In this document: positions 1 to 9,396 of the stretch, in pieces | How positions within the stretch are numbered: the first letter of the stretch is position 1 | How the letters are laid out: every line of letters starts with the position of its first letter | From: Sperchopsis tessellata | Taxonomy: Eukaryota > Arthropoda > Insecta > Coleoptera > Hydrophilidae | Direction: 5' to 3' | DNA length: 27,775 bases | Assembly (NCBI GenBank): GCA_033557685.1 | Contig: JAWQRN010000611.1 | Span: 1 to 27,775 of the forward strand | The notes under the pieces: generated by a model | What the model saw: only the letters and a program-made list of their open reading frames with translations | Databases searched by the model: none | What the model was told of the DNA's origin: nothing | Made by a program: the position numbers and the translations under genes

Positions 1-2
1 CA

Positions 3-484
3 GTTGTGCTACCTTATATTAAAAGAACTACTGACAGAGCTTCGAACATTCTACGGCGATTCAACATATAAACGACATTCTGCACAAACAAGAAAATTTG
101 AAACCTTCTTTGAACTCCAAAGGACACAATCTCTCTAGAAGATTAAGGAGCTTACGAAGTCCCCTGCTACGATTGTAAAAGGACCTAGATCGGACAAACG
201 AATCGTCGCATCTCAACCGTGTGAAGGAACACGAACTAGCAACAAAGAGATTAGAAATATCATCTGCTCTAGCTCAACACACCAGGAATACCGGACACAG
301 AATAAACTTGCAGGACACAAAAACTATTTCGCGTGAAATATACTTGAAACACCGAACATAACGGGAAGCTGTGAAAATTGAAAAACAGCCAAATTGTATG
401 AATTCTAGAGATGAGGGTTTACGCTTACTTTCCACGTGGAAGCCAGTCATTGGTCAACCGAGTTCCAGCCGAAAAAATGCATGA
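3..484 (+). pseudogene. Penelope-like retroelement, C-terminal GIY-YIG endonuclease relic (family 1)
   Basis: Penelope-like elements encode a reverse transcriptase followed by a GIY-YIG endonuclease that nicks target DNA; only the endonuclease end is here. Frame 3 (from base 3) reads VLPYIKRTTDRASNILRRF, the usual run-in. It then gives Gly-Ala-Tyr at 147-155 (the GIY position) and x-Ile-Gly-Gln-Thr at 186-200 (the YIG position), where the Tyr codon is now TAG. One base is lost near 213-218, after which the frame continues as RVKEHELATKRL, an AQHTRNTGH segment, an IEKQPN helix and a terminal TWKPVI. The frame stops at 482-484. At least eight stops and one frameshift make it dead. The family's tail order (GIY, YIG, R..EH, H..TGH, IEK, WKP) makes the assignment secure. 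The RT part would lie left of the window. Confidence 0.85.
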
Positions 485-527
485 CGCCAATAGGACACGC
501 CCCCAAACACAGAATGGACCAATCACA

Positions 528-559
528 ATATATAAATTTATATATAAATTTATATATAA

Positions 560-602
<43 letters not shown>
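528..602. repeat. 12-bp tandem repeat grading into (TA)n
   Basis: Three copies of a 12-bp unit, ATATAAATTTAT, run directly into about 40 bp of pure TA. The tract lies about 45 bp after the Penelope-like stop codon, so it falls in the element's 3' tail or at its junction. The 12-bp unit probably arose from the TA tract, or the reverse, by slippage. Confidence 0.95.
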
Positions 603-604
<2 letters not shown>

Positions 605-1630
605 TATGTATGTATATATTAAAACAACTCGAGTTCTGGCAAGGGGGTGGGGTCGTAGGAAGAAACACTTGCCTCGGGTGTCAAATAGAAATGGCGTGAT
701 CGTCTAGTGAAAAATACAGAAGTAGGATCCATAAAGAAATGTTGAGTGTATAGTAACCCTCAAAAACAAACGTGGGCGGAGAAGCAATTTAATTAAATAA
801 AAACAGAAAAAGAAGTTTAAGGGATTTATTGAACCAAAAACTTAGCTGTAACTGTATTTTAATTGATAAGTTATTGAGAAATTCACAGTATAAAATTATA
901 CAAACAGCAATTTGTAACGTCCACCACAGGCGTTACATGTATATGAAGATAAACAGAACTTTAAACCCTGTGAAGAATATGGCCTTGAGTTATGATTAGG
1001 TACTAATCTACCTGCTGACTTGTAGTTCTAAAAGCTATCGCCTGAAATTAATTAAGACCAAAGTCAAATTGTTAACCTTCGGCATATAATGGACTTGATG
1101 GTAAATACGCTTAGGGTAATAAGCTTTTCTCTCTGTACCTGTCTACTCTGCAACCCCGGGAGCTGTTCTAAAACAACTTTGGTTTAACAGAAGACTGGAA
1201 ATGACGTGAAAGAGTATTTACTAAGATGGACACTAGACAATAATTTATCGCACTAGAAAATTATACAAATTTTAAACTAATAAATTTAACAAAATAAATA
1301 ATACTAACACAATATACACTTAGACGGGTCAAGCACTGCAAACGAAATCAGAAATATGGACTACCGCCAATAAAATTCTCCCTTTTGACGGGTAAGAGAT
1401 AAGAATTCGTCGATTTTACCCATCGTTCTGCAATATAGGGGACGAGCCCCATTAAGCGGTTTCAGAATGGCTAGAATGTAATTCGAAAGTTAGATTATTA
1501 TCGCAGTGATTTCTGAACCAGACAGACAATTGAAGAAAGTATATACAATTGATAAATGCAGGAAAATATTAGTGAAAATCAAACAATGATGAAAGAAAAT
1601 TATTAAAAATGACGGCCACAGTAAATATCT
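603..1630. other. No gene recognised
   Basis: The first 180 bases contain a G-rich patch (AAGGGGGTGGGGTC near 638) that may still be retroelement tail. The rest is AT-rich, with no convincing reading frame on either strand. A short inverted pair lies near 1387-1425 (GACGGGTAA and TTACCCATC). I see nothing else supportable. Confidence 0.5.
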
Positions 1631-1781
1631 TCAGGTTTTCCGGGAGATAGCCGTGAATTGGCTTTTGTTTTGGCAGAAGTTTCGTCCATCATTGCAAGGG
1701 GCATTATTAAGACCTGTAGTTCTTAAAAGTGCTAATTATAGATTGTCATGTAGCTCCGAAAAGTGCTAGACGTAAGTGCGG
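1631..1781 (+). repeat. Repeat A, copy 1 (left arm of an inverted repeat)
   Basis: Starts with TCAGGTTTTCCGGGAGATAG and contains a GTTTCGTCCA segment. It ends with two copies of a 34-bp unit: the GTGCTA core recurs at 1729 and 1763. The reverse complement of the block, with moderate divergence, is found at 2236-2507, and a third copy in the same orientation at 15621-15713. It abuts the second Penelope-like endonuclease fragment, so it may be that element's terminal repeat. Confidence 0.8.
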
Positions 1782-2075
1782 ACCAACTCTAAAAAGGAAT
1801 TTAATTTTCAATCTGCTGGACTATACAGAATTCCATGAACATGTGACTAAGTGGACATAAGTCAGACAAAAAGAATGCTCTCCACTCGTTTTAGAGAACA
1901 CGAAAGGCAAGCTCGTCTCAAACATTTTTATCTATCTCCATTAGCAGAACATAAATTAGAAACAGGCCATGATATTCTCTTTAAGGACATATAAATTCTC
2001 GCCAAATCTTCTAACTCCTTTCCCAGACTAATAAGAGAGTCAATTGAAATATATAAGCATATGGGATGTCTCTCG
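1782..2075 (+). pseudogene. Penelope-like retroelement, GIY-YIG endonuclease relic (family 2)
   Basis: One unbroken frame beginning at 1782 reads through Gly-Leu-Tyr-Arg-Ile-Pro (GIY position) and Asp-Ile-Ser-Gln-Thr-Lys-Arg-Met (YIG position, with Tyr changed to Asp and Gly to Ser). It continues with LSTRFREHERQARLKHF, AEHKLETGHDI, ILAKSSN and LIRESIEIYKHMG. Four in-frame stops are present: one just after the GIY segment, two flanking it, and one after the FKDI segment. The sequence differs at most positions from the relic at 3-484, so a second family is represented. The reverse transcriptase is absent; repeat A replaces it at the 5' side. Reading stays open past the recognisable tail into the (TA)n at 2178, but that part is not family-like. 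Confidence 0.85.
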
Positions 2076-2176
2076 TTTCTTCTTGGAAAAGTATTCTATA
2101 GAATAGTGGCACACTACATATCGCTAAGAAATTCACGTATTGTATTAAGAAGGTTTCCTATTGGTGCCCGAGCCCG

Positions 2177-2177
<1 letters not shown>

Positions 2178-2222
<45 letters not shown>
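2178..2222. repeat. (TA)n microsatellite
   Basis: About 45 bp of uninterrupted TA, lying between the Penelope-like relic and the inverted copy of repeat A. Confidence 0.97.
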
Positions 2223-2224
<2 letters not shown>

Positions 2225-2235
2225 TAATATCGTCG

Positions 2236-2507
2236 GTAATCTACGAAATTCCATTTATTTCTTGACTAGCACTTGTGAGAGCTACATGTTACTCTATTGT
2301 TAGCACTATTTAGAGCTGGTCGGCAGTTACATCTAGCACTGTACAGAGCTGCATGGAAATCTACAATTAGCACTTTTCAGAGCTACATGGAAATCTAAAA
2401 TTTGCACTTTTAAGAGCTACAGGTCTTGATAATATCCTCTGAAACGGTAGACGAAACGTCGTCAAAAACAAAAGCCAACACACGACTATCTTCCGGAAAA
2501 CCTGATA
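2236..2507 (-). repeat. Repeat A, copy 2: five 34-bp iterations plus conserved hairpin
   Basis: On the - strand this is the counterpart of 1631-1781. A TAGC/TTGC anchor recurs at 2267, 2301, 2334, 2368 and 2402, a period of 34 (one step of 33). Each unit reads roughly GAGCTACATGGAAATCTA plus ATTAGCACTTTTCA. Beyond the array, 2450-2463 forms a perfect 5-bp hairpin GACGA-AACG-TCGTC. The block ends in CCGGAAAACCTGA, the complement of the start of copy 1. Together with copy 1 it makes an 877-bp inverted-repeat unit around an endonuclease relic. Confidence 0.8.
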
Positions 2508-2509
2508 AT

Positions 2510-4640
2510 AATGATTAGGTTTAAATAAATTATAAGTAGTATAAATTTAACAAAGAATAACTTAAGAAATTAAAATAGTAACTTTACAAGAAAAATAATA
2601 ACTATGAAACCGTGACAGGTTTGGTCGTTGATTAATTAAAAGAAAATCATGTGGAGAAAGAAGTAGAAATATACATTGATTAGAGAAAATTCTGTTTAGA
2701 TGCATAAAGCTCTTCGTTCGAGTCACTTCGTTTTCAATAATTTACATCGGGAAAATAACTATTAGCTATAGAGGATACAAACAGAACCAAATAAGAACTC
2801 TGGATTATCTCGATATATGAGCAGCTCTAAGTGTTTATCACTTGCAGAAAATTACCACAAATAAACTACTGCATTAATGACCAAGTCCACATTGTAATTT
2901 TATGATTCCTTGTTTCCTGCTGGAGAGATAACCAACTATGACAAAGCGTAGTCTGACGACCAAATGTTACACATCACGTATCCCAAGATTAGACACAGAT
3001 GACACTACACTAGTCCTAATATTGCCTTGTCCTTCAACGTAAACAACAAAGGGGCGAAGTAAAATACGAATCTGTTTAGAATAACCCTTTTTGAAATTCT
3101 CAGCCAAAGAAATGAGCACATCTTGGCAAGATAACTAATTATGACATAGCGTGGTCTGACGACCATACTGTGCATGTATCAAATTCTTAGAATCAATATT
3201 AAAACGCATTGCAAAACTTACACCAGTAACTAAAGTCACATGTCGACTGAAGTTTGAACAGAATAAATAAATATTAAATAATTAGGGATGTACATAAATA
3301 TGTAGAAGAAATATAATAGTTATATATGAATGAAGAGGAATTTTGTAGAAAATAATATTAAAGTGAATGTAAACAATAGATTTGATACAATACTATTTTG
3401 CACTTTAATGATAATAGTTTCGAAAAGAACTAAAAGAAAATACACGCGTGTAAAGGCATTACTTAGACAAAATATTAATAAAATATATTATTTGTAAAAG
3501 GATTTGTTTCGTAGAATGTATTTTAAACATATTCGCACGAATTTAGTTCCAGAAAAACTAAAAAAGTACTCTTATGTAAATTATTTAGTAGTAAATTAAG
3601 AAGTCCGAAAGATTGAAATTAAAATCAAAAATAGTTTATTAAAACTTCTGGAGTTAATACATATAAATCTCGCATCTGTTAGCGAGATGACCTATGTGAA
3701 TTTTAAAATGCGACTGTATAAATTAGTTTCTACTGTTGCCGTTTTATAGGCGTGAATCACAAAGGAAACAAAGGAAAGATGCATGGGTGCATCATATAAT
3801 TTTCACGTGATTAGTTACTCTAAACAACAAAGAATAATTTGTTAACCTCGCATTTGTGTAGATAGAAATATTGAAAGCAAAATCTTGCCTGAATAGGACG
3901 CGGCAACAGAGTAACATACTAGACCATGCAACGAAGACCTTTTCAACCTACTTTCTTCAAAAGCTTAACCATCGATCATATGCCATACATAAATCGATTC
4001 CTAACATTTTATACCTGTTAAATACCGTTTTTTACAATAGCGTACAGATACAGACAATATAATCTATCGCATAGATTACAGAAGTCTACTTAACTTGAAT
4101 ACATCATTTCCTATTAAGACATATACAAATTTCAAAATCTAAATTATTGGTTGGTATAATCAAAATATATGCAAATATATTTAAGATACAAAACAGTTTT
4201 AATTAACTAAAAACATCTGCAAATGAAGATAGTAGCTTCGCTGGTAGATAAACAAATTCATGCACATCATTATTTGTAGCAGAACAATTTCTTTTTTGCT
4301 CCAGATGGAAATAAAATTAATTTAGTATTTAATTCAAAAAGTCCGTACTTTAGGTGTTGTAAAAGACATTAATATTTTTATTAATAATTTAATAATAAAC
4401 AATAACATAATATACATAATACAGATTAATTTATATTTCAATAGATAAATAATTAGTGTTATGATCAATCCTAGCTCATATTTCTCTTTGGTATATAATT
4501 CTCATAATTTATTATTATTAATTAGTATAGTTGCATATGGCAAGGCTGTGAAACTAGCGCGAATGCGCTTTTTATTCTTCAAAGTAGAATCGCATGACAA
4601 TACCATTCATGATATAAGTATGTCGTTATGATTAGAATCG
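2510..4640. other. No gene recognised; one short diverged duplication
   Basis: AT-rich DNA with no convincing coding frame. It holds a roughly 43-bp direct duplication (2924-2966 and 3127-3169, offset 203), described separately. A frame open from 3871 to 4062 has no recognisable motif and I treat it as chance. Confidence 0.45.
2924..3169 (+). repeat. Diverged direct duplication, offset 203 bp
   Basis: GATAACCAACTATGACAAAG at 2927 and GATAACTAATTATGACATAG at 3130 are the starts of two similar blocks of about 43 bp. Both continue into CGT(A/G)GTCTGACGACCA. They may be the last readable parts of a roughly 200-bp tandem or dispersed repeat; flanking similarity is weak. Confidence 0.6.
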
Positions 4641-4650
4641 TAAATAACAG

Positions 4651-4852
4651 GTACCCATGCCACAGGTGTCTGGTGATGAACAGAGGCGTCTCTGCGCCGA
4701 GCAAAAGTACATCGATGGTGAGCAAGGAATTGGTATTGGAATCTCTTTAACTACTTATGGATCTGTGGCCTACCAACTCAAAGATGCCAACTTAGAGGCA
4801 TCAGGGACTTTTGATTTCGTCTGCAAAGCATTAAGCATCGTCAATAAAACAG
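4651..4852 (+). CDS. Internal exon of an unrecognised protein gene (exon a)
   Basis: The exon begins after an acceptor-like AAATAACAG at 4642-4650; an in-frame stop at 4645-4647 rules out a longer leftward frame. It ends at a strong donor, ACAG|GTAAGC, at 4853. It encodes about 67 residues (VPMPQVSGDEQ... through ...FDFVCKALSIVNKT), with GC content and codon use visibly richer than the surroundings. There is no signal peptide, membrane segment or catalytic motif that I know. A Met lies at residue 3, so this could also be a first coding exon. The frame leaves phase 1, which decides the partner acceptor at 5032. I do not recognise the protein. Confidence 0.55.
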
Positions 4853-5031
4853 GTAAGCTTTTCATTTACTACAATATACGAGTACTGATTTGCAATGAAA
4901 GTAAATTATATATAGATGGCAGCGATATTAATAAAATTACCTGTCCGCCATATTCTACCATTATTCATATGAGCAAATATCAAGTTGCAATTTTCGGCAT
5001 GTTGTTAAGTTGTGTTTGCAGTTCACTAAAG

Positions 5032-5435
5032 AAGGCGTTCTCAGCGATTTTTTAAAATGGATAAGAAATTATATTTTTGAAAGGGAAAACGGTACCCAAA
5101 TCATGGCCATGTTGGACACAATTGTTAGCGAATTTGCATCGGCGTATAAAATCATTGACATACGGGTCTCCGGTGTTAAACGTGGTCGAACAAGCTGTGA
5201 AGACTTACATTGCAGTAGAACCCTAAATGAAGAGTCAGCCAAAGAAATGATCTCAAAAGGCATCAAAGTCGTTCTGGCAGACCATAGATTAATAGCTAGA
5301 GAAATAGTAAAGATGGTAAACTTATCTGAACGTGTGCAGAAATTCTACCACGAACATTTAGGAGCTTTGCGCGCAATGGGTACCAAGTTTTTCACATTGA
5401 ACCAAAACCTCGTTCGAATGAATGTTTCATCCTAA
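5032..5435 (+). CDS. Terminal exon of the same unrecognised gene (exon b)
   Basis: About 133 residues ending at TAA 5433-5435. The textbook acceptor TGTGTTTGCAG ends at 5021 but would join exon a out of frame and hit a stop at once. The next AG (TTCACTAAAG, ending 5031) restores the frame and gives VNKT-EGVLSDFLKWIRN. Either the downstream acceptor is used or the copy carries a one-base shift. The product looks soluble and mainly helical: a DFLKWIRNYIFERENG stretch, DTIVSEFASAYKIIDIRV, a Cys-containing loop (SCEDLHCSRT), then ISKGIKVVLADHRLIAREIV and FYHEHLGALRAMG. I know no family with this combination. The reading frame is clean over about 400 bp in AT-rich DNA, so it is probably a living or recently living gene. 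Confidence 0.6.
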
Positions 5436-5496
5436 CTTAAAAATTAACAGTTACAACTACGCCAACTATTTAAAATAGAAAACAATCAAAGATGTC

Positions 5497-5804
5497 TAGA
5501 ATGGTCCGACATCAAAATGCTGGTAGGAGACAACCACGTGTTTGTTTACATATTCGTACGTTACCGCACGAATATTTTTAGTTATTAGAAACAACAACCT
5601 ATGATGCAGACAAATATGTCGGAATTGAAACTATGTGTCAGATGCATTTCTGAGTTCCACTCGTCTTTAGTTTCATTTTTGGCATCTTTTTCTGCATCAT
5701 AGGTTGTTGTTTGTAATAATTAAAAATATTCGTAGTGCAACGTACGGATATGTAAACAAACACGCGGTTGTGTCCTACTGGCATTTCGATGTCGGGCCAT
5801 TCTA
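5497..5804. mobile_element. 308-bp near-palindromic MITE with TA target duplication
   Basis: Arms of 112 bp at 5499-5610 and 5691-5802 are inverted copies of each other, without gaps and about 88% identical by hand alignment. Weaker pairing continues inward to about 5640 and 5661, leaving a small loop. The termini are GAATGGYCCGACATC, flanked on both sides by TA at 5497-5498 and 5803-5804. A TA duplication is the mark of Tc1/mariner-type insertion, so this is probably a non-autonomous mariner-like hairpin element. It carries no reading frame. It starts about 60 bp past the stop of the unknown gene. Confidence 0.8.
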
Positions 5805-6534
5805 TATAAAATGACAGCGCTGAAGAATAATAAAATTAAAGACGTGAATTACGTCAAACTATTGTAACATCAGACCGAAGAAAGGACAGCATTTGGGAAA
5901 GAAAAATGTTCGGTTTCATCAGGATTTGAACACACCATTTCACATATCTGCAGTGGAAATGGTATGAAAACAGGAAATAAGATTATAATTGCTACAAAAT
6001 ATACCTTACTAGCCAGATTTCGCCCCATGCGACTGCCTTTATTCACAAATCTAAAGTAATAGCTAGCAGGATATTGTATAGTTTGGTAAATCGTTCATTA
6101 TAATTAGTATAATGGCCTTAGAGAAATGTTGGTTTAAGTATCTCTAGATAAGAAGAGATTAGATTGAAATGTAAACATAATTCAACCTGAGTAATCGTTT
6201 TTTTTATTTACTTTTATTATGAAACAGTACTATAATTAGTATATAAGAAATCTATTTCACTTATTGATTATTGGCCCTACCATAAAATAATTATATTTCA
6301 GGAAAGGTCTACAGAGTATCTTGTTTGTATGTAATTTTTACTTTTTAATTGTAAAATGATATTGTTAATTCAATTTCCTATCTGACCGATGTAACCGAAT
6401 ACGATTTCCTCAAGTTTTACTTAGAAATTTCACAACAGTAAAACCAGATTTATACAGTTTGGGCACACTTTTAATGACAATATATTAATGTTACAATTTT
6501 TTAAAATCTCATAAATCAAAGATCAAAGCAAAGC
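5805..6534. other. No gene recognised
   Basis: AT-rich DNA. AATAATAAAATT near 5827 could serve as a polyadenylation signal for the gene upstream, read through the MITE. Nothing else is supportable. Confidence 0.4.
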
Positions 6535-7400
6535 GTAGAAGTAATTATTAAATACAGAAATCATACATTCATAAAAAAATACTGGGACAAGCCGAATTGT
6601 AGTGGACTGGTGTTTCTGTCATCGATACTTTATCTGCACTGCTTTCTTAGTAATTAACTGTTCTAGACGTACGATTAATATCTGACTGTATCTGTATTTT
6701 CGATCGCGAGTATGCATATTGTGAGAGGTATCGCAATGTTCAATGCTTCAATCGAATATTCATTAAGTTCATTTTATATTAAATCTACACCATATTGCCG
6801 TCTTCGCATACATGTTATATTTGTTGTTTCCATGGTTGCACAAGAATGCTTACTTTTATAAATTTGATAAAGCGTCCAAGTAATTACTAAATACAGAAAT
6901 GAAAAATAGAACAATACAGGAACAAATCGAATGAACAGACCAGTGCTTAGGAAATCTTGATGAGAGAAACCTGTGTCCATTGCACTTCTGTTTGTTCCTA
7001 TATTTTTTGATGCATGTTTGTTTCAATAATTACTTGAATACTTTCTTTGATATTTTTGGTTTATCAAGATTATAAAAATACACATTTTTGTACGATTAAT
7101 TAAGCAAGAAATTGTAGTACGAATGCGAAAATAGCAACTACGTTGAGATTAAATATAAAATTAGGGTAATAAAAACTTAATTCCAATATGGAACACTGTG
7201 ATACCTCTCATAATGTGTATTGTATGTCAGGTAATTATTAACTAGATCAGTGCTGGTGAAATCTTGAGGACATAAAACGAGTGCCCTGTAATTCGGTTTG
7301 TTCATATAATTTACGAATAATTACCTGTACGCATTGTTTTCATATTTGATACATCAAATTTCTTAAAATATACCTTCTTGTGCAGCTAAGAAAGCAACAA
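6535..7400. repeat. Diverged nested inverted and tandem repeat array
   Basis: The block 6709-6935 is matched in reverse complement by about 6990-7225. For example, TGAGAGGTATCGCAATGTTC at 6722 pairs with the complement of GAACACTGTGATACCTCTCA at 7191-7210. The pairing continues through a TTTTATATT(T)AATCT segment and a GGAACAAA segment near the centre. The same material also recurs in direct order. AAGTAATTATTAAATACAGA occurs near 6540 and, nearly unchanged, near 6875; CAGTGCTT.GGAAATCTTGA near 6940 recurs near 7240. This suggests two to three units of roughly 300-340 bp, each able to fold back. Confidence 0.65.
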
Positions 7401-9050
7401 ATTATAATATTATAGTTACTATTTTTTTATTTCTGAAATCCGGTTACACATTTTAATTAAGAAACTAATATTATTTCAACACTTTCCTTACCGATAATCA
7501 ATTATAACTTAATTGGTCATTTATTTCATACATTAAGCAGGTGTCCTTGTGAGAAATCTCTTTGGGATATGTAGTACACAGAAAATAACCCAACGAGTTA
7601 TATAAAATTTTTCTAAAGTCTTTCTTTCCCCCTTTAAATTTAAAATCAATTTTTTAAACATGTTTATTTCTCAGTGGATTTTGATAATTTTTGGGAAATT
7701 TTGAAAGTAAGAGAAGTTAGTTAGAGACTGTGGTACATTTTTAGATAATAATTCAGGGGATCTCGCACTTAACTCCTCGTAATTTCTAAACCTAAACTAT
7801 TAAGTTAATCTTAAATATGTCAATGTGATAGAATGAAGATCTACTTTCCTTATAACGACTATAAAACTTAAGTGGATATATTTTAAAATACTTTTGGATC
7901 GAAGTTTGAAACCTTTGGCCTTATTAGCTATTATTTTATTGGACCATTACGTGCAACTGCCACCATCGAAATTTACAGCCCATATATCTATATACAAGTT
8001 CGTTATGGCCCATAGTACTTTTATAACCTATAAAAAATTCCCTGCTTCCAATGTAAAACATCGATTCATGGTTGCGATAACGATTGTACATATATTAGGT
8101 AAAGGACAGCTTCTATTTCATTTGAGCGTTAAATTTAGTTATTATCTATTATTACAGCTATTTATCGTCAGTCAGAAACTGGTTCATTTTTTTTGCATTA
8201 TGACGAAAGATATCCGAAAGGAAAAGCGGCAAAGCAACAGATAAAATGTAAGGGTAGATGATCAATAAATTAAAATTTTATGGAAAAATCAGTGATTTAG
8301 CTGCCAAATAAAATCGTAAGCTTTCTAGAACGACGTGAAAGAAAAATTTGAAAACAGAATTACAGATTAAATTGTAAATATTTTAAAATAATGGAAATCT
8401 TTCGACCGTCTTTCGTATAACAAACCTCAGATTTGATGTCTTTGAATATATATTTATTCATTTTACTGCTTTATATTTTCTTTACAGGATGTAATAAATC
8501 AGTGTTTCCCAAACGTATTGAGATATTTTGTGCACCCTCCTCTTCTTGCAAAATGCTGCATTTCTCTTTTCTGGCAAATTTAACCGTATTCGCAATAGAA
8601 CTCGCTTCCGTGATTTTTTTGCATAACATAAATAAATTTCAACAACGTATCCGGTATATACCTATATATATATATACTACGTTTAGAGAAAAGATATTAG
8701 ACTTTCTCTATTGTTTCATGTTATTATGGTCAATAAAACGGCAGAAATTAGATGTTCTTTTACAATTCACCGACGTTTCGAAGTTTTTGGGCCTCTTTTT
8801 CATAGGTCTATAATTAAAATAACATTAAACATCAGACGTTTAAGAGAACACATTATTGAAGGGATAACGATCACCTGCAATGAATAAACTACCATCAATC
8901 AAAAAAAAATTTCAATTCAAAACGACTATTCCATACGATATGTTTTCGTTGTAGAATGTCCTCTAAATCATATAATTATATCTCAAAGGGCTTATGAACA
9001 CTATTAGAAACTTACATATAAAACACTTACATGTTTTCAAACAGATATTT
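7401..9050. other. No gene recognised; hydrophobic open frames only
   Basis: Frames at 7894-8244 and 8433-8813 (+) are open for 116 and 126 codons and rich in Leu, Ile and Phe, as T-rich DNA tends to be. The second follows a good acceptor, TTTCTTTACAG, at 8486. It ends in LDFLYCFMLLWS followed by a basic KRQKLDVLLQF segment. This is distantly like the membrane/loop rhythm of insect gustatory receptors, but there is no diagnostic motif, so I do not annotate a gene. Confidence 0.3.
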
Positions 9051-9051
9051 G

Positions 9052-9140
9052 TAAAGAAATACGCTGTTACGTGGATGAGAAAGGCGCAAAAGCATGATGA
9101 CTGGAAGAAATTCGGGGAAAACTTCTTCCGGTAGTGGATA
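9052..9140 (+). pseudogene. LINE (RTE-like) C-terminal fragment
   Basis: The frame reads YAVTWMRKAQKHDDWKKFGE followed by NFFR-stop-WINN. This matches the end of RTE-like LINE polyproteins, typically TWMRKAQDR..W...GEAYVQQW, with the Gln before the final Trp mutated from CAG to TAG. Only about 28 residues are recognisable and no RT lies upstream in this orientation, so it is a detached scrap. Confidence 0.5.
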
Positions 9141-9345
9141 AATAATAACCGATTATGATGATTATGATACAGGTATCCAACTAGTTTTTATTTCCTTAAT
9201 AGCTTTAGTTCTTATGTAGTAAGAAGAAAAGCGTAAATACATTAACTCCGGTTCAGTACTTCGTAATTTTAAATTATTATTAACTATATGGTCTTCCAGT
9301 ACGTAGACTTCCACGGTCACATGGTTATATCCCGGAAAAAAAATA

Positions 9346-9348
<3 letters not shown>

Positions 9349-9395
<47 letters not shown>
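9349..9395. repeat. (TA)n microsatellite
   Basis: About 46 bp of pure TA, beginning roughly 210 bp after the LINE C-terminal scrap. Confidence 0.97.

Positions 9396-9396
<1 letters not shown>

Noticed and set aside
411..707. 98-codon open frame spanning the TA tract
   Set aside because: Its openness comes from the (TATATAAATT)/(TA) repeat, which has no stop in that frame. The real signal here is the Penelope-like tail in another frame.
4556..4577. AGCGC-GAAT-GCGCT hairpin followed by TTTTT, like a bacterial rho-independent terminator
   Set aside because: The window is eukaryotic (spliced Lis-1, LINEs, SINE). The stem is only 5 bp, no bacterial gene precedes it, and a T-run is common in this AT-rich DNA.
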